Of a DNA stretch of 14,038 nt, positions 6,779 through 14,022 are shown in pieces. Position numbers and translations under genes: made by a program. Under the pieces are notes generated by a model that was given only the letters and a program-made list of their open reading frames with translations, had not been told where the DNA came from and ran no database searches. Location: contig NVWR01000004.1 of the NCBI GenBank assembly GCA_002746275.1, positions 296,495 to 310,532 on the forward strand. Direction: 5' to 3'. Origin of the DNA: Rhodobiaceae bacterium. GTDB lineage: Bacteria > Pseudomonadota > Alphaproteobacteria > Parvibaculales > Parvibaculaceae. Numbering within the stretch: position 1 is the stretch's first letter; every line of letters begins with the position of its first letter.

Positions 6779-7561
6779 ATGACCTACAAACCTTTCGACC
6801 TCACAGGCAAAGTGGCACTCGTCACCGGGGGCAATGGCGGCATTGGCCTGGGTATGGCTGATGCCTTGGCGGCCTGCGGTGCAGACGTCGCTATCTGGGG
6901 CACGAATGAAGACAAGAATGCGAAAGCCGCTGAGAGCCTGAAGGCCCATGGTCGCCGTGTGTACGTTCGCAAAGTGGATGTCTCTAACGAACAAGAAGTC
7001 ATAGACGGCATTGACGCCACGGTCGCCGAACTGGGACGCATCGACAATGTGGTCGCCAATGCTGGTGTTGGTTTTGGCTCCCCTTCATTCGTTGACATGA
7101 AGACTGAGACCTACAGAAAAATTCTGAGCGTCAATCTGGACGGTGTGTTCTGGACGCTTCGTGAAGCGTCTCGGCACATGGTCGAGCGGTCTAAGAACGG
7201 CGACTCTGGCGGGTCACTGGTTGGCGTTGCAAGCCTTGCTGCTATCGAAGGTGCTGCCCGCAACCAGGCCTATGCCGCCACCAAAGGGGCGGTCATTTCC
7301 ATGATCAAAGCCTGTGCGGTTGAATATGGCCGCCACAAGATCCGCGCAAATGCGATCCTGCCGGGTTGGATCGCCACCGACATGACAGCCCAAGCCCAGG
7401 CGGCACCGGCCTTCTCGGAAAAAGTCATTCCACGCGTCCCGATCCGTCGTTGGGGCGAGCCAGAGGACTTTGGTGGCATGGCCGTCTACCTGGCCAGCGA
7501 CGCATCGGCCTACACAAGTGGCACAACGATGATCATTGATGGTGGGTATTCGATTTTCTAG
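6779..7561 (+). CDS. Short-chain dehydrogenase/reductase (classical SDR)
   Basis: This 260-residue NAD(P)-dependent oxidoreductase has the full classical SDR set. The Rossmann glycine motif TGGNGGIG is at 16-23, the NAG motif at 94-96, Asn119 in VNLDGVF, Ser152, and the catalytic Tyr165-x3-Lys169 in YAATK. The loop PGWIATDM (about 195-202) and the C-terminal DGGYSIF are like those of 3-oxoacyl-ACP reductase and glucose/alcohol dehydrogenase relatives. The start is ATG 6779 because GGGGAGG stands 5 bases upstream; the frame extends ten codons further without a ribosome-binding site. It appears to be a single-gene unit, with an inverted repeat before it and a terminator after it. Residue 41 after the second strand is Gly-Thr rather than an acid, which does not clearly settle NADP versus NAD. 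Substrate unknown. Confidence 0.9.
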   Translation: MTYKPFDLTGKVALVTGGNGGIGLGMADALAACGADVAIWGTNEDKNAKAAESLKAHGRRVYVRKVDVSNEQEVIDGIDATVAELGRIDNVVANAGVGFGSPSFVDMKTETYRKILSVNLDGVFWTLREASRHMVERSKNGDSGGSLVGVASLAAIEGAARNQAYAATKGAVISMIKACAVEYGRHKIRANAILPGWIATDMTAQAQAAPAFSEKVIPRVPIRRWGEPEDFGGMAVYLASDASAYTSGTTMIIDGGYSIF

Positions 7562-7621
7562 CCCACGCCTCTCTGCCTGCATGACGGCGCGAGGCTGACT
7601 GTATTTATTGAAAAACTGAAG

Positions 7622-7655
7622 AAGGCGCGGGAGGTAAAATACCCGGGCCTTTTTT
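7622..7655 (+). terminator. Rho-independent terminator after the SDR gene
   Basis: AAGGCGCGGG (7622-7631) pairs with CCCGGGCCTT (7642-7651) with one G-G mismatch around a 10-base loop, and is followed by a T run reaching 7655. It lies about 60 bases after the SDR stop codon and should end that transcript before the next gene, whose start is about 40 bases further on. Confidence 0.8.
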
Positions 7656-7694
7656 CATGGGTCTTTTCGGCGTGGTTTGTGCATCGCCCTCCCC

Positions 7695-8147
7695 ATGATG
7701 TTAAATTATGTACGAAATAGGCAGCAAAGCCTGATTGATCTGTCCACTTTTGGGACGCGCTCGCTTGCCCGTCCCGTTGTGGGCTTTTTGGCGCTTTTTC
7801 TTGTCCTTTTTGCCTTGTCTCAGTCTGCGCTGGGAGCCGGCCGCAGTTCGGCGAGCGATGAGGACCTCATCCGGCTGTCCGAAATTCTGGGTGCCGTTCA
7901 CCACCTTCGTGAGGTCTGCAATGCCCATGAAGGCCAATTGTGGCGCATGAAAATGCAGGAGCTTTTGAAGCTCGAAAAACCGAGTGGTGATGTGAAAGAG
8001 GTGATGGTTGCCCATTTCAACAGGACCTACCATCAGCACCGGCTTGCCTATCCCCGTTGCACAGGCCAGGCGCGGACAGATGTCACGCGCTTCCTGGATG
8101 AGGGAGCCGCTCTCACGGACCGGCTAGCGGCCAAAACCCGCGGTTAA
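7695..8147 (+). CDS. TIGR02301-type exported protein of unknown function
   Basis: This protein of about 150 residues resembles the TIGR02301 family, a group of small exported proteins of unknown function common in alphaproteobacteria. The mature part shows the family pattern: LSEILGAVHHLREVCN (61-76), then QLWRMKMQELL, HFNRTYHQHRLAYPRC (107-122) and a helical C-terminus. Cys75 and Cys122 are likely conserved and could form a disulfide in the periplasm. A hydrophobic stretch (about 28-45) ending in SALGA suggests a signal peptide cleaved near residue 48. The n-region is unusually long (27 residues), and neither ATG 7695 nor ATG 7698 has a recognisable ribosome-binding site, so the start is uncertain. 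A TTG at 7677 is possible but also lacks one. Function unknown. Confidence 0.72.
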   Translation: MMLNYVRNRQQSLIDLSTFGTRSLARPVVGFLALFLVLFALSQSALGAGRSSASDEDLIRLSEILGAVHHLREVCNAHEGQLWRMKMQELLKLEKPSGDVKEVMVAHFNRTYHQHRLAYPRCTGQARTDVTRFLDEGAALTDRLAAKTRG

Positions 8148-8224
8148 CTCCGCCTCTCTGACCTCCCATAGATATCGAAAAAACGGTGATCTTTTTGGAC
8201 ACCTTGTTAACCCTTGTGGAAACA

Positions 8225-8323
8225 GAGGGGCGACAACCCTCGCTAATGTGTTAAAAGGGGGCGTGGCTGGCGTCCCAAAGTGGGACGGAGCCGGGTGTTA
8301 CCGAAAGCGACATTTACGTCGCT
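8225..8323 (+). promoter_or_regulatory. Hairpin-rich leader or small-RNA candidate upstream of the 97-residue gene
   Basis: Three inverted repeats follow one another in the 200-base gap after the TIGR02301-type gene. GAGGG/CCCTC (8225-8229, 8237-8241) has a 7-base loop. CGTCCCA-AAG-TGGGACG (8271-8287) is a perfect 7-bp stem with a 3-base loop, extended by GGCT/AGCC (8265-8268, 8289-8292) across a small internal loop. AGCGAC/GTCGCT (8306-8311, 8318-8323) has a 6-base loop. The last ends 24 bases before the next start codon. No T run follows, so these are not ordinary terminators. They may be a structured 5' leader or a small RNA; I match them to no known riboswitch class. Confidence 0.4.
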
Positions 8324-8347
8324 GGCTTTCAGAAAGGGCCTGCTTGT

Positions 8348-8641
8348 ATGGCCGACCGTGGCGATTCAATTCCAGATAGTGTTGTCGAAGATGAAGAGTA
8401 TGACTTCCCTCTTCCCAATAATGATGAACAACGTCGGATTGCCTTGCAGATTTTCCTTGATGCCTGGGACGATGCCCTTGCAGAGGGTGTAGATCCGGAT
8501 GTATTGGCCAGCACGGCAATTTTCGCCGCCCTTAGCGATATGGTGGAAACCTATGGCGAGGAAACCGTTGCCGAGATGGCAGACGGCCTGAAAGACCGCG
8601 TTCGCAAGGGTGAGTTCACACTCAACCAAACCCGCCACTAA
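8348..8641 (+). CDS. Small acidic protein of unknown function
   Basis: This 97-residue protein belongs to no family I can name. It is strongly acidic at the N-terminus (residues 1-30 are rich in Asp and Glu), then appears fully helical: a segment from about 27 to 43 around QRRIALQIFLDAWDDAL, a second around 50-68 (VLASTAIFAALSDMVETYG), and a third around 70-87. It has no signal peptide or membrane helix and should be cytoplasmic. AAGGG (8333-8337) lies 10 bases before the ATG, a slightly long but usable spacing. Codon use matches neighbouring genes and the frame ends right before a strong terminator, which supports it as real. The structured leader upstream hints at post-transcriptional control. 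Confidence 0.75.
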   Translation: MADRGDSIPDSVVEDEEYDFPLPNNDEQRRIALQIFLDAWDDALAEGVDPDVLASTAIFAALSDMVETYGEETVAEMADGLKDRVRKGEFTLNQTRH

Positions 8642-8660
8642 AACGCTCGCGGATAGACGC

Positions 8661-8699
8661 AAAAAAGGCGCTTCCTGAACCAGGCAGCGCCTCTTTTTT
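8661..8699. terminator. Bidirectional rho-independent terminator between convergent genes
   Basis: AGGCGCT (8666-8672) pairs perfectly with AGCGCCT (8686-8692), with an inner CCTG/CAGG stem (8674-8677, 8681-8684) around an AAC loop. Six A residues stand on the left (8661-8666) and six T residues on the right (8694-8699), so the same hairpin can end transcripts from both sides. It lies 19 bases after the 97-residue gene and 20 bases past the stop of the leftward thiamine-diphosphate enzyme gene. Confidence 0.88.
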
Positions 8700-8719
8700 G
8701 GCCGGTGTTCAAACCGTCA

Positions 8720-10264
8720 TCAGATTACAGCCTCAATCAGATGAGGGCCTTTTTCCCGCATGCAGGCCGCGAACTGCTCCGCAAACTCTTCAGCCGTTTC
8801 CGCCCGCATCGCGTTCACACCCATACCCTGGCCCAACTGCACCCAATCCAATGACGGATTGTGCAGATCGAGCATAGACAGAGCTTTGGGTCCGGGATTT
8901 TCGGCACCCACCCGCATCAGCTCGACATTCAAAATCGCATAAGAGCGGTTGGCGAAAATCACCGTAGTGACATCCAGTTTCTCTCGCGCCTGGGTCCACA
9001 GAGATTGCAAGGTGTACATGGCACCGCCATCTCCGTGCAGGCAGACCACTTTGCGGTCGGGGCACGCTACTGCTGCTCCGGTAGCAACCGGCAGGCCTTG
9101 GCCGATAGCTCCCCCGGTTAGGGACAGATGATCATGAGGTACCGCTGTTGCCGTGTAGATGGCGGGTCCAATGCCGCTGGTTGCGGCTTCATCGGAGATG
9201 ATCGCCCCTTCCGGCAGGAAGTGAGCAATGACCTGGCCCGCTGTGAAGCTGTCCAGTTTACCGGTTGGTAAGTCGGGTTTTTCCAGTTTGGCAATGTTGG
9301 TGGGCTCAGCTGGTGCCCCTACTGCGCTCGCCAAGGCCTCCAGAGCCGTCGTGCCGTTCTCGTGGGGATGAGACAGCACATTGATTTCGCATCCCTCGGG
9401 CGTCAGCCAACTGGCTTTGCCGGGATAGGCAAAGAAAGACACCGGGGCATTTGCCCCCACCAGAATGAGCTGCTCTGTCCCTGCCAGATCTTCTTCGATC
9501 TGCTCAGAAAAATAAGGCATGCGATCAACCATCACGCGCCCGGCGCCACGTTGAATGCGTGCCGTAAACGTGTCGCACATAAGGCGTGCGCCTGTTGCTG
9601 CAGCAATCCGCCCGGCAGCATGCAGCCCCTGCTCTTTCAAGGCCGCGCCGCGGATCAAAATAAGGGTCTTCTTGCCGGTTTTGAGAAGAGCCGCCGCACG
9701 ATCGACAGCCGCGCCGCTTACATCGACGGGACCGACAACGGAGAGTGCGGGTGCCGACCCTTCCGCCTCAAGCCAAGCCGTGTCCGCTGGCAGCACAAGT
9801 GTTGCGACCTGACCAGGCGCTGCCATAGAGGCTGCAACCGCTCGCGCTCCGTCCGTTGCCACCGACTTCACGGAAGGGGATGAATGAAACCAACCCGAAA
9901 CCGGGGAGGCAAAACCCTTAATGTCGGAGGTGAGCGGCGCGTCATACTGCGCATGATAGGTCGCATGGTCGCCCACAATATTGACGATGGGGGTCGCGGC
10001 GCGTCGTGCGTTGTGGAGATTGGCCAGACCATTGGCGAGACCCGGTCCCAGATGAAGCAAGGTGGCCGCTGGCTTTTCCGCCATGCGTCCATATCCATCT
10101 GCGGCCCCTGTCACCACGCCCTCAAAGAGCGCAAGGATGGCCCGCATCCCTTCGACCTTGTCGAGAGCCGCAACGAAGTGCATTTCGGACGTGCCTGGAT
10201 TGCTGAAACAGACCTCAACGCCAGACTCCACCAATGTGCGGACAAGACTTTCTGCACCGTTCAT
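8720..10264 (-). CDS. Thiamine-diphosphate enzyme, acetolactate synthase / benzoylformate decarboxylase superfamily
   Basis: This 514-residue enzyme uses thiamine diphosphate and Mg2+ to act on a 2-oxo acid. The N-terminal PYR domain includes SNPGTSEMHF (21-30) and the cofactor-activating Glu48 in FEGVVTGAADGYGR. The C-terminal PP domain has GDG at 411-413 and, after the usual spacing, FANRSY with the metal-ligand Asn439. Such proteins are usually annotated as acetolactate synthase large subunit, but the catabolic context and a histidine at 71 (HLGPGLANG), matching the position of benzoylformate decarboxylase His70, also fit a decarboxylase. The counterpart of that enzyme's second catalytic histidine seems absent (APVSFFAYPGK). 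No regulatory small subunit is adjacent. AGGAGG lies 6 bases before ATG 10264. It is the last gene of the leftward group. The exact reaction is open. Confidence 0.85.
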   Translation of the reverse strand: MNGAESLVRTLVESGVEVCFSNPGTSEMHFVAALDKVEGMRAILALFEGVVTGAADGYGRMAEKPAATLLHLGPGLANGLANLHNARRAATPIVNIVGDHATYHAQYDAPLTSDIKGFASPVSGWFHSSPSVKSVATDGARAVAASMAAPGQVATLVLPADTAWLEAEGSAPALSVVGPVDVSGAAVDRAAALLKTGKKTLILIRGAALKEQGLHAAGRIAAATGARLMCDTFTARIQRGAGRVMVDRMPYFSEQIEEDLAGTEQLILVGANAPVSFFAYPGKASWLTPEGCEINVLSHPHENGTTALEALASAVGAPAEPTNIAKLEKPDLPTGKLDSFTAGQVIAHFLPEGAIISDEAATSGIGPAIYTATAVPHDHLSLTGGAIGQGLPVATGAAVACPDRKVVCLHGDGGAMYTLQSLWTQAREKLDVTTVIFANRSYAILNVELMRVGAENPGPKALSMLDLHNPSLDWVQLGQGMGVNAMRAETAEEFAEQFAACMREKGPHLIEAVI

Positions 10265-10342
10265 GCGCTTCCTCCTTGAATATTCTTTTTGTGCTGGGCC
10301 TTCTGTCTAAGCCCAGATTCTGAAGTGAGGGTCATGATACAT

Positions 10343-10388
10343 GCAACCGCGCATACATGGAACGGCGGTTGCAAAGCAAAGTCGCAAC
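10343..10388 (-). promoter_or_regulatory. Overlapping inverted repeats between the exporter and ThDP genes
   Basis: GCAACCGC (10343-10350) and GCGGTTGC (10365-10372) are a perfect 8-bp inverted repeat with a 14-base spacer. The GTTGC part (10368-10372) can alternatively pair with GCAAC at 10384-10388. On the minus strand this lies within the 145-base gap between the LysE-type gene and the ThDP gene. No T run follows, so it is not a standard terminator. It may mark an internal promoter operator, a processing site or a switchable leader; none of these is proven. Confidence 0.35.
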
Positions 10389-10409
10389 GATCCCGAGCAT
10401 CATCACAAG

Positions 10410-11063
10410 TCAGTTTGCCATTGACGTCCAGGTCACAAAGACAAGCCGCGCCAGCACGCTGGTGCCAAATAGGACGATGATCACTGCAGAAATGTAGTTC
10501 AACAGTTCCAGGGCCCGGTCTGTCATTTTTCCGCGGAAATAGGAGACAAACCCCGTTATCGCCACCCACCAGATGCCGGACCCGGTGATTACCGAGAGGA
10601 CGAGTATCGTGGCCCGACCATAGTCTTCCGTGCCTATGGCGAAATCAGCAATGCCGCCAAAGATTGCCAGAAACCCCAACATAGTCGCCGGGTTGGTGAT
10701 GGTCAGGAAGAACGTCACCGAGACCACAGGCAAAAGCTCGCCCAAACTCCCGTCCGGCAATTTGTCGTCAAGATGGGGATGGTCGAACCAGGTGCGCACC
10801 CCAAGGCCCAGCAAAAACAAGCCACCGATGAGCTGCAGCCAGACCGAATAGTCGTGCACAAAGGTGATGGCAGCGGTCACCCCAAATGCGGCAATGGTTG
10901 CAAAGACACCATCCCCCACCGCCGCCCCGGAACCAGAGGCGATGCCGTTTGCCATGCCGTATTTCAGCGTACGGCGAATGCAAATGAGGTTCACCGGGCC
11001 AATGGGTGCCGCCACAACAATACCGACAGCGATGCCACTCAGAATGAGGACGAGAATGTCCAT
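10410..11063 (-). CDS. LysE-family translocator
   Basis: This 217-residue inner-membrane protein belongs to the LysE/RhtB exporter superfamily, which exports amino acids and related small molecules. The N-terminus carries the signature APIGPVNLICIR (19-30), a short loop with Asp51, and FLTITNPATMLG around 119-130 with the conserved Asn-Pro. About six hydrophobic segments are visible (roughly 4-24, 47-70, 75-90, 113-135, 150-172, 188-208). ATG 11063 is preferred; the frame can also begin at GTG 11072, and neither has a strong ribosome-binding site. It starts 42 bases after the acyl-CoA ligase stop, on the same strand, so it is likely co-transcribed. The operon suggests a catabolic intermediate or side product as cargo, but this is inference. 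Confidence 0.87.
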   Translation of the reverse strand: MDILVLILSGIAVGIVVAAPIGPVNLICIRRTLKYGMANGIASGSGAAVGDGVFATIAAFGVTAAITFVHDYSVWLQLIGGLFLLGLGVRTWFDHPHLDDKLPDGSLGELLPVVSVTFFLTITNPATMLGFLAIFGGIADFAIGTEDYGRATILVLSVITGSGIWWVAITGFVSYFRGKMTDRALELLNYISAVIIVLFGTSVLARLVFVTWTSMAN

Positions 11064-11105
11064 CACAGGCACTTGCCCGCTGGCGCACCAAATATTGTCA
11101 AGCGA

Positions 11106-12953
11106 TCAGAGAACGACGACATCGTTTCCAGCGGTCTCCTCATAGAGTTTTACGACAAGATCATCTCGCCTGGACAGCGCTGTCGACTGATTGATATAGC
11201 CTTTGTCGGTCAATTCGCCCTTGTCCACGCTCGGTGGCTCCACCATCAGCAGAGCCCGCTTGATCCGCGTGCTTGACCCGGGATTGGTCGCATTGTGCAC
11301 GCGCAGTCCTTCGGCAAGAGTTTCAAGGACTTTGGGATGACGAACAAGATCCTCCACCCCCAAGTCACCTTCACCGGCACAGGCTCGGCAGGCGGCAATA
11401 TTGGGGAAACCCAGAATGCTGACATAGGCCCGATCGAGCCCCGCCACCAGTGCGTCGGACAAAAGCCCCTTTGAACTCTCCACCGCTTGCACGCGCAGAC
11501 GCCCGGCGCTTACCCACGTCCCCGTCGACAATTTGAAGTCTTCCACCACACGACCGTCGAAGACCAGACCTTCGGACGGATCGTCTGGATTGACGAATTT
11601 TGCGGCGTCGCCCAGCTTGTAGAAACCTTCTTCATCAAAAGCTTCGGCTGTCTTCTGGTCGTTCTTGTAATAGCCCGGTGTGATGCAGTCGCCTTTTACA
11701 CGCACCTCCAGCTTGGTTCCGTTCGGCACAAGCTTGATGACGATGCCGGGCAAAGGAAGTCCCAGAAGGCCCATCCGCTCGGTTGCCCAATGCACATTCA
11801 TGATGGTGGGGGCGGTTTCTGTTGCCCCATAGCCAGACGACAGGATCATCCGCTCACCAATGGTGCGGATGGAAACAGCCTGCAGGCGATCATAGAGATC
11901 CTGCGCAAGGGCGGCTCCGCCATAGGACATAAACTTCACCCGCGAGAAGAAGTTTTTGGCAAGAACCTCATCTTCTTCCAGGGCAGGAATAAGCAGACCA
12001 TAACCCGCAGGAACATTTGAGTAGGTCGTCGGGGCGATCTCGCGGAGGTTTTGCAGAGTCTCTTCGAACCCACCTGCCACCGGGCGACCATCATCAATGT
12101 AGAGTGTGCCCCCCGAGGTCAGCAGATTGTTCAAGATCGCGTTGCCGCCAAAGCAATGGTTCCAGGGCAGCCAGTTCAGAAGCATCGGTGGCTCTTCGTC
12201 ATCATCATCAATGATGAGATTTTTGGCCATCACTGAGTTTACGCACATCATGCGATGCGTTGTGATGACAGCCTTGGGCATGCCCGTGGACCCGGAGGTG
12301 AACAGATATTTGGCCACCATGTCCCAATTGAGCCCATCGTAACTTTCGTCCACCGCCGCGGTCGGTGCCGTTGCCAACAGGTCGGCGTAAGGGACATCGC
12401 AAGGGCCCTTACAAGAGACCAATGTGACGCCCTCAAGATTGAGAGCGCCGAGCGCCTTTTCGAAGGGGCGTGTGTCCTGCACGAAGATCATTTTCGGCTG
12501 GATGAGATCAAACACATATTTGAGCTTGTCGTGGTCGGTGCTCATCAGTGAGTAGGAAGGGGAAACCGGCACCGCCGGTGCGCCTGCCAAGATCGCGGCA
12601 TAAGTCATGAGCCCGTGCTCGATGGAATTCCCCGACAGGATCATGAGAGGTGCGTCTTGCGCCAAATCCCGGTCCAACATGGCCTGGGCCAGCGCGTTCA
12701 CACGCTCGTTTGCCTGGGAATAAGTGACCGTCTCCCAATCGCCCAAACCCTGATCGGATGTGGCAGGCAAGCGTTTGCCGAGCCAGACATGGTCTGGGCG
12801 TTCCGTTGCCCATTTGCGCAACGGAACGATGATGTTCGCCGCAGGCTCCCCGATGGGATGGGGATTGCGCAGCAATATTGTGCCATCAGAACGACGATCC
12901 ACGTCGACACGGCGTTCCACATAGTTCACATGCCTGAAGTCTGGCAGGTCCAT
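11106..12953 (-). CDS. AMP-forming acyl-CoA ligase, feruloyl-CoA synthase type
   Basis: This 615-residue enzyme of the ANL superfamily activates a carboxylic acid with ATP and joins it to CoA. The ATP-binding P-loop LFTSGSTGMPKA is at 217-228, YGATET at 374-379, YKLGD (Asp448) and the GR of the hinge near 466-467. Near the C-terminus GELTDKGYINQ (579-589) takes the place of the usual catalytic-lysine motif and is the form seen in feruloyl-CoA synthase-like proteins. The N-terminal VERRVDVDRRSDGTILLRNP and the total length also fit that subgroup rather than ordinary fatty acyl-CoA synthetases. A GGGGGAG ribosome-binding site lies 6 bases before ATG 12953. It follows the AcuI-type gene by 32 bases. 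The substrate is likely an aromatic or hydroxycinnamic-type acid by family, not proven. Confidence 0.87.
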   Translation of the reverse strand: MDLPDFRHVNYVERRVDVDRRSDGTILLRNPHPIGEPAANIIVPLRKWATERPDHVWLGKRLPATSDQGLGDWETVTYSQANERVNALAQAMLDRDLAQDAPLMILSGNSIEHGLMTYAAILAGAPAVPVSPSYSLMSTDHDKLKYVFDLIQPKMIFVQDTRPFEKALGALNLEGVTLVSCKGPCDVPYADLLATAPTAAVDESYDGLNWDMVAKYLFTSGSTGMPKAVITTHRMMCVNSVMAKNLIIDDDDEEPPMLLNWLPWNHCFGGNAILNNLLTSGGTLYIDDGRPVAGGFEETLQNLREIAPTTYSNVPAGYGLLIPALEEDEVLAKNFFSRVKFMSYGGAALAQDLYDRLQAVSIRTIGERMILSSGYGATETAPTIMNVHWATERMGLLGLPLPGIVIKLVPNGTKLEVRVKGDCITPGYYKNDQKTAEAFDEEGFYKLGDAAKFVNPDDPSEGLVFDGRVVEDFKLSTGTWVSAGRLRVQAVESSKGLLSDALVAGLDRAYVSILGFPNIAACRACAGEGDLGVEDLVRHPKVLETLAEGLRVHNATNPGSSTRIKRALLMVEPPSVDKGELTDKGYINQSTALSRRDDLVVKLYEETAGNDVVVL

Positions 12954-12985
12954 TTTTCTCTCCCCCTCTTCTAAACTCTGGTTGC

Positions 12986-13978
12986 TCAGGCGTTCACGTC
13001 GACAACGATGCGACCGCGAACCTGTCCTGCCAGAATTTTGGGAGCAAAATCTGCAACATCGCCCAGCCCAACGCTCTGGGTCATGGCATCCAGCTTGTCC
13101 ATGTCGAGATCAGAAGCGAGGCGGCTCCATGCCTGCTGACGCAGCTCAAGAGGGGCGTTGACGGAATCGATGCCGATCAACTGTATGCCCCGCAGAATGA
13201 AGGGAGCAACGGAGGCCGGCAGGTCCATGCCCTGGGCCAGACCACAGGCTGTCACCGCTCCACCATATTTCGTCTGGGCGATGACGTTGGCCAGCGTGTG
13301 ACTGCCGACGGCGTCCACGGCCCCTGCCCAGCGCTCCTTGCCCATGGGGCGTCCGGGGCTCGACAATTCATTTCTGTCGATGATTTCAGAAGCGCCAAGG
13401 CTTTTAAGATAATCGGCTTCAGAGGCACGTCCGGTCGAGGCAATGACTTTGTATCCAAGTTTTGCGAGCAGCGCGATGGAGACAGATCCCACACCCCCGG
13501 CAGCACCGGTCACAATGATGTCGCCATCGCTGGGCTTAACACCCTGACGTTCCAGACCCAGGACGCAGAGCATGGCTGTGTACCCGGCAGTGCCGATGGC
13601 CATGGCGCGTGCTGGCGAGATGCCGTCCGGCAGTGCCACCAGCCAATCGCCCTTCACCCGTGCCCGCTGCGCGTATCCGCCAAAATGGCTTTCCCCAACA
13701 CCCCAGCCGTTCAGCACGACCTGATCACCGGCTTTCCAGTTGGCATGCTCAGATTTGGTCACGGTTCCAACGAAATCGATACCAGGGACGAGCGGCCAGG
13801 TGCGCACCACAGGGGCGGCACCCGTCATCGCAAGACCATCTTTGTAGTTGATGGTCGAGTGCGACACTTCAACGGTCACATCGCCTTCCATCAGGTCATT
13901 TTCGGTGAGATCGACGATGGCAGATGTCTGGCCGTCATCGGTTTTGCTCAACTGGATCGCGCGGAATGTGTCGCTCAT
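12986..13978 (-). CDS. acuI: MDR-family enoyl-CoA reductase, AcuI/YhdH type (acryloyl-CoA reductase, NADPH)
   Basis: This 330-residue zinc-independent medium-chain reductase resembles AcuI/YhdH, which reduces acryloyl-CoA to propionyl-CoA with NADPH. The GroES-like N-terminal domain carries [10 protein letters not shown] (41-50), [11 protein letters not shown] (63-73) and the [14 protein letters not shown] segment (91-104) typical of this subgroup. The Rossmann domain has GAAGGVGS at 158-165, and [16 protein letters not shown] follows the second strand, consistent with NADPH binding. No zinc-ligand cysteines are seen. AGGA lies about 8 bases before ATG 13978. As the first gene of the leftward set in this window it may start the operon. 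The true substrate could be another 2-enoyl-CoA, given the neighbouring aromatic acyl-CoA ligase. Confidence 0.88.
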   Translation of the reverse strand: MSDTFRAIQLSKTDDGQTSAIVDLTENDLMEGDVTVEVSHSTINYKDGLAMTGAAPVVRTWPLVPGIDFVGTVTKSEHANWKAGDQVVLNGWGVGESHFGGYAQRARVKGDWLVALPDGISPARAMAIGTAGYTAMLCVLGLERQGVKPSDGDIIVTGAAGGVGSVSIALLAKLGYKVIASTGRASEADYLKSLGASEIIDRNELSSPGRPMGKERWAGAVDAVGSHTLANVIAQTKYGGAVTACGLAQGMDLPASVAPFILRGIQLIGIDSVNAPLELRQQAWSRLASDLDMDKLDAMTQSVGLGDVADFAPKILAGQVRGRIVVDVNA

Positions 13979-14022
13979 GGGTGTTTCCTATCTCCCGTCG
14001 GGCCCCCTCCGCCAACTGTCTT

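Noticed and set aside
9362..9883. 173-residue open frame opposite the ThDP enzyme gene
   Set aside because: It is antisense to conserved ThDP-domain coding sequence and has a low-complexity, Cys/Arg-rich shadow-like translation.
8720..10264. Loss of the NN motif (FANRSY instead of NN) as a broken active site
   Set aside because: The metal-ligand asparagine aligns with the second N of the motif and is kept; only the first position is changed.
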